Positions 7,393-15,455 of a DNA stretch of 15,748 nt are shown here, piece after piece. The notes beneath the pieces are model-generated. The model saw nothing but the letters and a program-made list of their open reading frames with translations, did no database searches and was not told the origin of the DNA. Position 1 is the stretch's first letter. Each line of letters starts with the position of its first letter. Source of the DNA: DATLYB01 sp964502525 (GTDB lineage: Bacteria > Bacteroidota > Bacteroidia > Chitinophagales > CAIOSU01). The position numbers and the translations under genes were made by a program. Where the stretch lies: the NCBI GenBank assembly GCA_964502525.1, contig CAZCXH010000115.1, forward strand, positions 1-15,748, given 5' to 3'.

Positions 7393-7644
7393 TTACGCGC
7401 TGGGTGACTTCCCTTTTGCGGCAAGCGAATAAATGGCAATGCCGATCCAGATGATGTTCACGATAGTGGAAGGGTAGGCGTGATTATAATAGGTGTTCAC
7501 CGCCAGACCTAACGCCCCCAGAATATTGGCAGCCTGGAAATGAAATGAATCTCCTTTCAGCCTGCCCGCTGAAACCATAAAATATGCGTAGAGCACCGAG
7601 AGGGCGCCCACCCAGCCGATAATATCAGGAAAAGATGCAACCAT
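7393..7644 (-). CDS. Small CBU_0592-type membrane protein
   Basis: An 83-residue protein with three hydrophobic segments: IIGWVGALSVLYAYFMVS (about 8-25), ANILGALGLAVNTYYN (39-54) and STIVNIIWIGIAIYSLAA (59-76). The pattern of a W-G-A-x-x-x-L-x-A-Y first helix and an N-x-x-G-A second helix is that of the small CBU_0592-like membrane family, whose function is not established. The C-terminus is short and basic (KGKSPSA). The repeat element at 7688-7776 lies only 44 nt upstream of the start and could affect its promoter. Its stop lies 3 nt from that of the plus-strand gene. Confidence 0.75.
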   Translation of the reverse strand: MVASFPDIIGWVGALSVLYAYFMVSAGRLKGDSFHFQAANILGALGLAVNTYYNHAYPSTIVNIIWIGIAIYSLAAKGKSPSA

Positions 7645-8017
7645 GTTTTCAAAATTAGTCCGACTTCCTGTAATAAATTAAATATAAGGGCAGTTCTAAA
7701 AATTCTGCCACTTTCTCCCTCTCCTTCTGGAGAGGGAAGGGGTGAGGTGATAAAAGAGCAATTTTTAGAACTGCCCATAATGGCAGGACGGATTAGTGAA
7801 GAAAGTGTAACGAAATCTTGCGAATTTTTGGTGCAGAATGGAAAAAAAGTTGAAAAATATTCTACGGGAAAATACTTAACAGAAATTTATACAATTCAAC
7901 CTGATTTTTAAGCACAATTACGTAGAAAATGCGAATCTGATTCAGCATAGTTATTTTCACCTATTTGTTGGCAACGCTTGGAAAATCCAATATCGTTACT
8001 TACCTTTTCAGGATATT
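7645..8017. other. Intergenic region carrying an inserted repeat element
   Basis: This gap lies between divergent genes. It contains the MITE-like element at 7688-7776; 7781-8000 is AT-rich and shows no protein-like frame or RNA fold that I recognise. A TACCTTTT motif at 8001-8008, 20 nt after a TTG at 7978-7980, resembles a promoter, but it lies only 9 nt before the ATG at 8018 and would leave almost no leader. Confidence 0.5.
7688..7776. mobile_element. MITE-like element with 17-bp inverted ends and ATAA duplication
   Basis: GGGCAGTTCTAAAAATT at 7688-7704 and AATTTTTAGAACTGCCC at 7760-7776 are perfect inverted repeats bounding an 89-bp unit. Both ends are flanked by the same 4 bp, ATAA (7684-7687 and 7777-7780), as expected for a target-site duplication. 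Inside is a 9-bp hairpin TCCCTCTCC-TTCT-GGAGAGGGA (7716-7737) followed by AGGGGTGAGG. It is too short to encode a transposase, so any mobility would depend on one elsewhere. The ATAA match could be chance in AT-rich DNA. Confidence 0.6.
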
Positions 8018-8362
8018 ATGGTTTATTATATCCTTAAAGACAACCATAAAACAGGTCCTTTCACGTTGGAAGAACTGCGGGATCTGAAAATAACTAAAAA
8101 AACGTATGTTTGGTACGAGGGGCTTTTTGGATGGACGAAGGCTGAGGAAATCCTCGAACTTACAGAAATTGCCAAAGATCAGGTGAATAGCGGGAAAAAT
8201 GCGGGATCGCGCTTTTTTACCGAGCTGAATTTAAGTGGCGCTGCCAATTTTGCTTCGGTCCTTCATTTGAATGACAGCCATGTGCTCAGAGATATAATAT
8301 TGCCCGCTTTGCTGATTGTCCTGTTGTGCGCGGTGGTTGTCGTAGCCTGTTCAGTGTATTAA
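8018..8362 (+). CDS. GYF_2 (DUF4339) domain protein with C-terminal membrane anchor
   Basis: A 114-residue protein. Residues 1-50 match the GYF_2/DUF4339 pattern: YYILKDNHKTGPFTLEELRDL, then TYVWYEGLFGWTKAEEI, with the aromatic and GPF residues typical of this small domain, which is thought to mediate protein or peptide binding at the membrane. After a linker of about 40 residues comes a hydrophobic segment, DIILPALLIVLLCAVVVVA (about 91-109), ending CSVY, so the protein is probably tail-anchored with the domain in the cytoplasm. GYF_2 proteins in Bacteroidota often carry extra membrane helices; this is a minimal single-helix form. It ends 6 nt from the convergent bshC gene. The domain is secure, the role unknown. 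Confidence 0.85.
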   Translation: MVYYILKDNHKTGPFTLEELRDLKITKKTYVWYEGLFGWTKAEEILELTEIAKDQVNSGKNAGSRFFTELNLSGAANFASVLHLNDSHVLRDIILPALLIVLLCAVVVVACSVY

Positions 8363-8368
8363 TCTTTA

Positions 8369-9967
8369 TCAGTTCTCTTTCGCAATCAGAAATTCCTTCG
8401 AAAAAGGATTGAGTTCATTCTTTAATTGTTGCAAAAAGGCTGGTCCGTATTGGGCATAATAAGGCAGGAAGTTCTCAACGCGTTCCTGCAAAGTATTTCC
8501 GGGAAACAGATTGGCTTTCACATTCCTTATTTGGTTAATCGTTGTTTCAAAATTCCGCTTCCCCGCGCGCATCACTTTGGTTTCTATGCTTTCCATTCCC
8601 TTCAGGAAACCTGTCTTCTGCGCCTCGATAGCACCGGCAAGCGTTAAGTCAACGGCAATTGCCTTTTCCCTGATCCGCCCGAATACGCTTTCAACCGCTT
8701 CCTTCTCGGATGTGAAATCAATGCCGTTGTTCATGCTCTTTTTCACAAAATTTTGAATGACGGTTTCTTCTTCTTCAAACAACTCGGATAATTCAAGTCT
8801 GGCTTTATCAATCTTCTTTGCAATGCCCGCTTTGATTATCATGGCTGAATTGCGCAGCACGAGCATCGGGAAATTGACATGGTAGTGGTTAAAAATTCTC
8901 TTCTGCTGAAGCCAGTATGAAATCTCACCGGCACCACCGACATATGCCAGATTAGGCAGAATTGTTTCCTGGTAGAGAGGGCGCAGCACCACGTTGGGGC
9001 TGAAATGCTCAGGGTGCTCATTCGCTTCCTTCAGGATTTCATCCTTAGTAAAAGATATTGAAGTATTGAGCACTTCAAAGCCTGATAACCGGTCGTTCAT
9101 AACGATGCGCTCACGCATGTTTTTCCCAAGGTAGAAAAGGTTGATCTCGCGGGGATTTACCTGCGTGTCATATCCCAGGTTGGCAAGTTCCTTGTTGGTT
9201 TGCTCCGCCAGGCTGAACGAATGATTTTCAATCAGCTCCTGCTTTATCACGGGCGTGAAAAGCTGCTTCAGCGCTTTGTTGTCGGGGACCAGGACTACAA
9301 GTCCGAATTCGCCAAACAGCCTGTCAATCAGGTGCAGCGTGGCTTCAGCGAGTGTCGGATGATTACCGTAAGATTCTTTCAGCAACTCGATTATTTCATT
9401 GGTGAATGGTTTTCCCGGCAGTAGTTTCTCCGCTTCCGAAATCAAGGGAATAATGTTCCTGGTTGAAACTCTTCCAACTGCTCCCTTGCTTTCCTGCTTC
9501 CATTCTATCTTTTCGCCATTTATCCATGCATGGTTGATCTCCTCAAAATCATGATCTTCCGCGCCCATGCAATAAACCGGCACAAAATGCTTATCGGGAA
9601 ATTTTTCGCATAACAGTTGGGCTGTGTGGATGGCTGACAGGATTTTGTAAATCACGTAAAGCGGGCCTGTGAACAGAACAGGCTGGTGGGCGGTAGTGAT
9701 GGAGAAAGTATCAGGGTGACGAAGTTTTTCAATATTGTTCTTTACAGAAGATGTTGTTTTTAAAATGCCATATTGCCGGCTTAACACATCGGAAAGAACC
9801 TCGCGGTTTTCCATCGGTATTTTCTTTTCTGAAATAACCTTTCTGAAATATTCAAAATCAAATGGATAGTGATAAAATGCGTTAAGGGAAGGTGATGCTG
9901 ATAAATAATCACGGATGAGTTTCGGAAAAACATTAAGCTGCCAATAGCTGACCCTGCTGAATTTCAT
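8369..9967 (-). CDS. bshC: Bacillithiol biosynthesis cysteine-adding enzyme BshC
   Basis: A 532-residue cytoplasmic enzyme, the usual BshC length. It is assigned to the last step of bacillithiol synthesis, adding cysteine to GlcN-malate made by BshA and BshB. Signatures: TTAHQPVLFTGPLYVIYK (about 91-108), where most relatives have TTG[HQ]Q, the nucleotide-binding-like GAEDHDFEEINH (135-146), and VVLRPLYQETILPNLAYVGG (326-345) running into GEISYWLQQK. A C-terminal helical region (about 385-490) is the coiled-coil arm used for dimerisation in solved BshC structures. BshA and BshB are not in this window, as is common, because bsh genes are scattered in Bacteroidota. A TAACTTTG -7-like motif lies directly upstream. 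Gly to Ala in TTAHQ is a minor variation. Confidence 0.95.
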   Translation of the reverse strand: MKFSRVSYWQLNVFPKLIRDYLSASPSLNAFYHYPFDFEYFRKVISEKKIPMENREVLSDVLSRQYGILKTTSSVKNNIEKLRHPDTFSITTAHQPVLFTGPLYVIYKILSAIHTAQLLCEKFPDKHFVPVYCMGAEDHDFEEINHAWINGEKIEWKQESKGAVGRVSTRNIIPLISEAEKLLPGKPFTNEIIELLKESYGNHPTLAEATLHLIDRLFGEFGLVVLVPDNKALKQLFTPVIKQELIENHSFSLAEQTNKELANLGYDTQVNPREINLFYLGKNMRERIVMNDRLSGFEVLNTSISFTKDEILKEANEHPEHFSPNVVLRPLYQETILPNLAYVGGAGEISYWLQQKRIFNHYHVNFPMLVLRNSAMIIKAGIAKKIDKARLELSELFEEEETVIQNFVKKSMNNGIDFTSEKEAVESVFGRIREKAIAVDLTLAGAIEAQKTGFLKGMESIETKVMRAGKRNFETTINQIRNVKANLFPGNTLQERVENFLPYYAQYGPAFLQQLKNELNPFSKEFLIAKEN

Positions 9968-9971
9968 GCGC

Positions 9972-9979
9972 CAAAGTTA
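9972..9979 (-). promoter_or_regulatory. Candidate -7 element for bshC, near-leaderless
   Basis: On the minus strand this reads TAACTTTG, a perfect TAnnTTTG match, but only 4 nt separate it from the bshC ATG, so transcription from it would start at or next to the start codon. A second, weaker motif TATCTTTA lies at 9984-9991 and would leave a short leader. No convincing -33 TTTG at standard spacing was found for either. Confidence 0.3.
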
Positions 9980-10087
9980 CCGCTAAAGATATGCAACGGC
10001 TGATCCGGGTGCAGGGCAAATTCCAAGACCGCGATTGCGGTAAAACAATACATCTCACCTTTTCATCTAAAGAAATCAGTCCGGACT

Positions 10088-10186
10088 CCCCTCTCCAAGT
10101 GGAGAGGGGGCGGGGGTGAGGCTGGATTAAAAGGCTGGAGTTAGATGGAATTGCATTCACTCACCCCCTCGCCCCATCGAAAGGGG
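10088..10186. repeat. Inverted pair of G-rich hairpin repeats
   Basis: The left copy is CCCCTCTCC-AAGT-GGAGAGGGG (10088-10109), followed by GCGGGGGTGAGG. The right copy (about 10160-10186) is the same motif in reverse and degenerate: CTCACCCCCTCGCCCC, then a partial stem ending AAGGGG. The GGGGCGGGGGTGAG and CTCACCCCC arms of the two copies can pair, giving a larger structure. The hairpin-plus-GGGGTGAGG motif also forms the core of the element at 7688-7776, so it is a dispersed repeat of this genome. Confidence 0.65.
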
Positions 10187-10219
10187 ATGCGTGCGCGCAG
10201 CAGCCTCCCTTGATCCTGC

Positions 10220-10260
10220 AAAAAAGCCCGGTAAGAGTGTGCTTCTCACCGGGCTTTTTT
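10220..10260 (-). terminator. Strong bidirectional intrinsic terminator
   Basis: AAAAAAGCCCGGT (10220-10232) and ACCGGGCTTTTTT (10248-10260) form a 13-bp perfect stem, G+C-rich in its centre, with T-runs when read on either strand. It begins 26 nt beyond the stop of the giant minus-strand gene and fits as its terminator; on the plus strand it would also stop any antisense transcription entering that gene. Confidence 0.9.
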
Positions 10261-10286
10261 GTTTGTGAATGTTTTACGGATTGTTG

Positions 10287-13200
10287 TTACCTCGTTAATG
10301 CGATACGGTCAAAGATCACCGAATCATTGGTTTTCAGCCTATACATATACATTCCATCGGCAAGCTCGCCAGGATGGAAGACATGCTTGTTAATCACTTC
10401 GCCAGACACTTTTCCTTCAAACACGGTGGCTATTTTCACCCCGCTGATGCTGAACATCTCGAGCGTGACCTGCGAATCATCAGGCACGGTGAATTCAAAC
10501 GTCAGGAATTCCCTGAAGGGATTCGGGTAAGCCTTCACGGATAATCCGCTTGCATTGCCGGCTGCAACCGCATTGGGGTCCATCTTTGGCGTACCCATAA
10601 CGGTGATGGTCGCCTCATGGCTTAATCCCGCTGTACCGCTTCCTGCATCTCCGCTGTAAGGCGTGGCATTGATGGTGTATGTTCCCGGTTGAACATTCCA
10701 TGCAGCGTAGTTGCCGCTGTTGTCGCCTGCGATGGAATAAAACACCAGGTTCTCAATCTTGAAGAGGCTGCCGTTCACGAGGAACTTCACGCTCTCCACA
10801 TTGGCATCATTGCAAACGTTTGCCCTCACGCTGATAGGTCCTGTCACCGCGAGGTTGATGGTATCCCCGTCATTGAGCGGTCCGATATCAAGATCGGTAG
10901 TTGCGTTAACCAGCGTGAACGATGTAACGGCACGTCCTGTCGTGTTTCCGCCAAAGCAAACTCCCTCGCAATCAAGCTCGGAGGCTTCGCAGCAATCGCC
11001 ATTGACGTCTGTCACCAATGAACCGCCCGGAGTTCCGGCACAATCGAGGTTGCAGCCCCCGAAGTTGGTGATTTCTTCAAATGCGAATGCACCGCCACTG
11101 GCAACTACTGTTCCGTCAAAAGTCACGGAATAGGAGCCGGATCCAAAGGCGCAGCAGATGCCGTCACCAAACACATCAAAAATCCTGAATTCGTAGCAAT
11201 GACCGGGATCAAGGCAGAACACCTGTCTTAGGGTTGAGTTGGAAACCAATGTGCCCGCTGCTGCGCTGCTGATGATCGTGCCGGTGGTCAAATCTTCAAA
11301 CTCGAATGAAGTTTCTGCGGCAAAAGCATCAGTAGTGATAATGATCACCGCGGGAACGCAGTCGTCATCAATAACGGTGAAGTTGATCGTGTCAGGAAGT
11401 CCGGACAATCCTCCGCTTCCGTTAGGACCATTGTATGGTGTTGTCGCCATCTGATAGCTTCCCGGAGTCAGGGCAAGCTGATGATAGTTGCCGGTGGGAT
11501 TGTCACCGCCAGCGGCATACGGAGCTATGTTTTCCGTATTGAAAGGCGCACCATTCAAATCAAACGTGGCGCTACCGATCGGGCGACAGAAATCAGCCCT
11601 GATATTGAACTTGGGCAGGGTGTGCAAGTTGATGATGTCTCCTTCGAGCAGCGGGGCGACATCGGCATCAGTGATTGAATTTACAAGGGTATATCCAGAC
11701 ACGATATTTGCCGGACCGAGATCCTGAACGATGATAGTTCCGCTGTCGAATACGCCATCGTAGCCATCCAACTGCACGTAATATGTTTGCCCGGGAATGA
11801 GGCAAGATGCCTGAACAAACGGACAGAAATCACAGAACGGGCTGCTGTCATCATTGGCAGCTACTTCCGTAAATGTCGAAAAGTCATCGCAATCACCGAC
11901 CGAGTAAACTGCAATCTGAGCATCAAATGTTCCCGATGTTATGGAAACATTTCCGCTTGCTGGGGCGGCAAAATAAAACCAAACTGAACTTTGAACTGCC
12001 GTGTCGAGAAGGCACCATCCATCCTGGGAAATGCAGGATGCTCCGGCAGCAGAACCAAATCCGGGAGAAACTTCACCGTCTTCCACCGATGCTGAAACAT
12101 TGGTGAACGCTGTTGAATCTCCGACCGTTATTTCCTGCGCATCGCAAACATTGTCGTTTGGCGGTGGAGGAGGACAATCAACAGATGACACATTCATTAT
12201 ATAATCACCTTGAACTACATAAGCGGGATCAGCCAGCACCGGCAGGTAATAGGTGCCTGCGGGCAAGTTGAAGAAATGCACCGTGCCGTTGCCATCAGGA
12301 CATGCCAGGAGGTCGGCAGTGCCGAATGAGAATTCAGTCACAGGGCATCCGGTGTAAACAATGAAGAATGATGCCATCACATTGAGGTTTGTTCCGCAGT
12401 AGTCAACAGTGAGGTTGTTGCACTCTCCGGTCAGCGTCACCGCTTCCCAAACTGCGGCAGCGCCAAGAACAGCGATTTCTTCCGCTGATGAAGTGCCGCC
12501 AACGGTGGATCCCGTAAAAGTTACAGGCGTTCCATTTGTAATTTCCACCGGGGTAATGAAGGAGCAATCATCATTGGCGAGCGGTTCACTGCAGGTGATT
12601 GACAGTTCAAATGTTCCGGTATCTGCTGAAAAGCCGTGAACGAGGATGTAATAATCAGTCCCTGCCGTTGCGATCCATGAAACCGTTGAGAAAAAGGGAT
12701 CAAACAAACAACTGAAGTCATCATCATTTCCGTTAACGCAAACAAGGCTGTCGCATGTGCCGGCATAAACGGATATTTTGGTGTCAAACAAGTTTCCGGC
12801 ATTGCAGGTTGATGCGGTAACGAGTTGGTCGGTGCCGGACAGCCGATACCAGACACCGGCAGACGTATTAGCAACAACACAGGGAGCTGCGGATTCAGGC
12901 GTAGCCAAACCTGTTGAACCTGTTACAACATCACCGCAAGCGATTGGCAGCGCACCGCTGCACAGGTCGTTGGGCAGGATAATCGGCTGGCAGCTAACTG
13001 TTAAATCGAAATTGCCGAATGCAACATCAAAGCCATGCACTAAAATGAGGTATTCCGTTCCCGCTTCGGAAACAAAACCCACCTGTGAAGTGAATCCAGC
13101 GCAGCCAGGTCCATCGTCATTGTCGCCCACGCAGGTCAGCGCTCCGCAGGTTCCGGTGAACACGCTGATTTTGGTGTCGTAATTTGCCGCATTGCAGGTT

Positions 13201-15455
13201 GAAACCGTAACAAAGTCACCGGTGCCGGTGAATGAATACCACACGCCCGGGGCAGTATTGGCGATAGCGCAGCTATCAGCATCGTCAAGCGTTGCAGAAA
13301 CGGTAGTGCCTGATAAGGTTTCATTGCAGGCAATTTCAATTGCGTTGCGGCAGGAATCATTAACCGGAGGAGGCGGGCAATCTTCTGAAAGCACGGTCAT
13401 CGTATAATCGCCTGGCGTGATGTAAACCGGATCGGCAAGAACCGGCAAGTAATAAGTTCCGGCAGGAAGATTATAGAATATGGCAGTGCCGTTGCCGTCA
13501 GCGCAAGCGACCAAATCGGCAATGCCGGAAGTGAATGTGGTCAGCGGGCAATCGGTGTAAACCACAAAGAAATAATCCATCACGCCCAGCGGAGTGCCGC
13601 AATAGCTGACGGTCAGATTGTTGCACTCTCCGGTAAGCGTCACCGCTTCCCAAACTGCTGCTGCTCCAAGAACTGCGGTTTCTTCGGCTGAAGGGTTGCC
13701 ACCGATGGTTGTGCCGGTGAAAGTAACCGTAGTTCCGTTAGTCAGTTCCACCGGAGTGACATCCGAGCAATTATCATTGTCAACAGGCGCGACACAGCTA
13801 ACTGTTAAATCGAAATTGCCGAATGCAACATCAAAGCCATGCACCAAAATGAGGTATTCCGTTCCTGCTTCGGAAACAAAACCCACCTGTGAAGTGAATC
13901 CAGCACAGCCAGGTCCATCGTCATTGTCGCCCACACAGGTCAGCGCTCCGCAGGTTCCGGTGAACACGCTGATCTTGGTGTCGAAACTTGCCGCATTACA
14001 GGTGGAAACAGTAACATAGTCACCGGTGCCGGTGAATGAATACCATACGCCCGGAGCAGTATTGGCAGTAGCGCAGCTAGCATCATCATCCAGGGTTGCT
14101 GACACGGTAGTGCCTGATAAGGTTTCATTGCAGGTAATTTCTATTGCGTTGTGGCAGGAGTCATTGACCGGGGAAGGCGGACAATCTTCTGAAAGCACGG
14201 TCATCGTATAATCGCCTTGCGTGATGTAAGCAGGATCGGCAAGAACAGGCAAATAGTAAGTTCCGGCAGGAAGATCATAGAATACGGCAGTACCGTTGCC
14301 GTCAGCGCAAGCTGCCAAATCAGCAATGCCGGAAGTGAATGTGGTCAGCGGGCAATCTGTGTAAACGGTGAAGAAATAATCCATCACGCCCAGCGGAGTG
14401 CCGCAATAGCTGACGGTCAGATTGTTGCACTCTCCGGTAAGCGTCACCGCTTCCCAAACTGCTGCAGCTTCCAGAATAGCGGTTTCTTCGGCTGAAGCGG
14501 TGCCACCGATGGTTGTGCCGGTAAAAGTAACGGCAGTTCCGTTAGTCAGTTCCACCGGAGTGACATCCGAGCAATTATCATTATCAACAGGCGCTGCACA
14601 GTTAAGCGATAAATTGAAATCACCTGTTTCCGTCATGAAACCATGAACCAGAATAAGATATTCCGTTCCCGCAGTGGTAGGAAATGTAGCTTCCGAAGTG
14701 AAACCGGAGCATCCTGTTCCGTCATCATTTCCCGCAATGCAGGTGAGCGTTCCGCAGCCGTCAGCATATATGCCTATCTTGGTGTCATAGGCGGCAGTAT
14801 TGCAGGTGCTCACGGTGGCAGTGTTGCCATCACCGATAAAGGAATACCATACTCCCGGAGCGGAGACGGTGGCTCCGCCACAGTCAGAGGCTCCATCAAA
14901 GGTAGCTCCGGTTGTCGTGCCCGCCAGCGATTCACCGCATAAAATCGGAAGAGCATTCGCGCAGTCATCATTAGCCGGGGCGGGACTGACCGGAGTGCAA
15001 GTCACGCTGATATCAAAATTTCCAACATTAGCGCTGAAGCCATGCACGTAGAAGAAGTAAACGGTTCCCGAATCGGAAGCGAAAGAAACCTCTGACGCGG
15101 GGGTGCAGGCAAAATTGTCGTCATTGCCGCCAACGCAAATCAGTGAATCGCAATCCCCTTCGAAGATGCTCAGTTTGCTGTCATAATCCGTGTTGCTGCA
15201 CAAGCTCACCGTAACGTCTTCCCCTGTGCCGATAAAAGTATAGAAAACACCCGAAGCGGTTGCATCCGTTCCGCAGAACCCCACAGGGTCTGCAACTCCA
15301 TCAATGGTAGTTCCGCTTAATGTTTCACCGCACGCAATGGTGATGGCTGAGGCGCAGTCGTCATTGGCAGGCTGCGCAAGCAGGCTGGACATTCCTGCAA
15401 TTATCAATATGAATAAACTGCAAATCCGGATTGAATTGATGTTATGCTTTTTCAT
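10287..15455 (-). CDS. Giant cysteine-rich modular surface protein with T9SS sorting domain
   Basis: A 1722-residue exported protein. The signal peptide is residues 1-27 (SSLLA|Q). Two module types fill 30-1250. Type A (about 125 residues; NDDCxxA, GVWYSF.G, VTVSTCN, YDTKIS[VI][FY], GNDD, YLILVHGF, G.F.L...C) occurs at 30-155, 160-287, 431-556, 699-824, 828-957 and, diverged, 1100-1247. Type B (about 137 residues; NCSDVTPVELTNGT, AAAVWEAVTLTGECNNLTV, DGNGTA, LPAGTYYLPVLADP) occurs at 292-428, 560-696 and 961-1098. After these come a shared T9SS-cargo module (1252-1364), a domain with FRIFDVFGDGICCAFGSG (1366-1470), a Cys-rich DVNGDCCEASELDCEGVC stretch (1470-1500), a second shared module (1510-1620) and the Por secretion tail (about 1640-1722; KAYPNPFREFLTFEF, GMYMYRLK). 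Paired cysteines suggest many disulfides formed in the periplasm. It is probably an adhesin or surface-layer stalk; no catalytic motif was seen. Residues 289-824 are a recent tandem duplication. Confidence 0.93.
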   Translation of the reverse strand: MKKHNINSIRICSLFILIIAGMSSLLAQPANDDCASAITIACGETLSGTTIDGVADPVGFCGTDATASGVFYTFIGTGEDVTVSLCSNTDYDSKLSIFEGDCDSLICVGGNDDNFACTPASEVSFASDSGTVYFFYVHGFSANVGNFDISVTCTPVSPAPANDDCANALPILCGESLAGTTTGATFDGASDCGGATVSAPGVWYSFIGDGNTATVSTCNTAAYDTKIGIYADGCGTLTCIAGNDDGTGCSGFTSEATFPTTAGTEYLILVHGFMTETGDFNLSLNCAAPVDNDNCSDVTPVELTNGTAVTFTGTTIGGTASAEETAILEAAAVWEAVTLTGECNNLTVSYCGTPLGVMDYFFTVYTDCPLTTFTSGIADLAACADGNGTAVFYDLPAGTYYLPVLADPAYITQGDYTMTVLSEDCPPSPVNDSCHNAIEITCNETLSGTTVSATLDDDASCATANTAPGVWYSFTGTGDYVTVSTCNAASFDTKISVFTGTCGALTCVGDNDDGPGCAGFTSQVGFVSEAGTEYLILVHGFDVAFGNFDLTVSCVAPVDNDNCSDVTPVELTNGTTVTFTGTTIGGNPSAEETAVLGAAAVWEAVTLTGECNNLTVSYCGTPLGVMDYFFVVYTDCPLTTFTSGIADLVACADGNGTAIFYNLPAGTYYLPVLADPVYITPGDYTMTVLSEDCPPPPVNDSCRNAIEIACNETLSGTTVSATLDDADSCAIANTAPGVWYSFTGTGDFVTVSTCNAANYDTKISVFTGTCGALTCVGDNDDGPGCAGFTSQVGFVSEAGTEYLILVHGFDVAFGNFDLTVSCQPIILPNDLCSGALPIACGDVVTGSTGLATPESAAPCVVANTSAGVWYRLSGTDQLVTASTCNAGNLFDTKISVYAGTCDSLVCVNGNDDDFSCLFDPFFSTVSWIATAGTDYYILVHGFSADTGTFELSITCSEPLANDDCSFITPVEITNGTPVTFTGSTVGGTSSAEEIAVLGAAAVWEAVTLTGECNNLTVDYCGTNLNVMASFFIVYTGCPVTEFSFGTADLLACPDGNGTVHFFNLPAGTYYLPVLADPAYVVQGDYIMNVSSVDCPPPPPNDNVCDAQEITVGDSTAFTNVSASVEDGEVSPGFGSAAGASCISQDGWCLLDTAVQSSVWFYFAAPASGNVSITSGTFDAQIAVYSVGDCDDFSTFTEVAANDDSSPFCDFCPFVQASCLIPGQTYYVQLDGYDGVFDSGTIIVQDLGPANIVSGYTLVNSITDADVAPLLEGDIINLHTLPKFNIRADFCRPIGSATFDLNGAPFNTENIAPYAAGGDNPTGNYHQLALTPGSYQMATTPYNGPNGSGGLSGLPDTINFTVIDDDCVPAVIIITTDAFAAETSFEFEDLTTGTIISSAAAGTLVSNSTLRQVFCLDPGHCYEFRIFDVFGDGICCAFGSGSYSVTFDGTVVASGGAFAFEEITNFGGCNLDCAGTPGGSLVTDVNGDCCEASELDCEGVCFGGNTTGRAVTSFTLVNATTDLDIGPLNDGDTINLAVTGPISVRANVCNDANVESVKFLVNGSLFKIENLVFYSIAGDNSGNYAAWNVQPGTYTINATPYSGDAGSGTAGLSHEATITVMGTPKMDPNAVAAGNASGLSVKAYPNPFREFLTFEFTVPDDSQVTLEMFSISGVKIATVFEGKVSGEVINKHVFHPGELADGMYMYRLKTNDSVIFDRIALTR
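12984..14591 (-). repeat. 804-bp in-frame tandem duplication (two B-A module pairs)
   Basis: Copy 1 (14591-13788, residues 289-556) and copy 2 (13787-12984, residues 557-824) are offset by exactly 804 bp, or 268 codons. Long stretches match with only scattered substitutions, many of them silent, for example around 12996-13180 against 13800-13984. Similarity drops sharply at both outer edges. The near-identity at DNA level points to a recent or gene-conversion-maintained duplication. Confidence 0.9.

Larger units (their letters stand above)
9968..10286. other. Intergenic region with repeats and terminator
   Basis: This 319-nt gap separates the start of bshC from the stop of the giant T9SS gene. 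It contains a possible bshC promoter, an inverted pair of G-rich hairpin repeats (10088-10186) and a strong terminator (10220-10260). No coding frame looks real. Confidence 0.6.

Noticed and set aside
12984..14591. Possible CRISPR array or VNTR because of regular repetition
   Set aside because: The unit is 804 bp, coding and in frame, without short repeats and unique spacers.
12400..15051. Several long open frames on the plus strand opposite the giant gene, with similar sequences to each other
   Set aside because: They repeat because the sense strand repeats; the minus-strand frame has a signal peptide, clear modules and a T9SS tail and explains the region fully.
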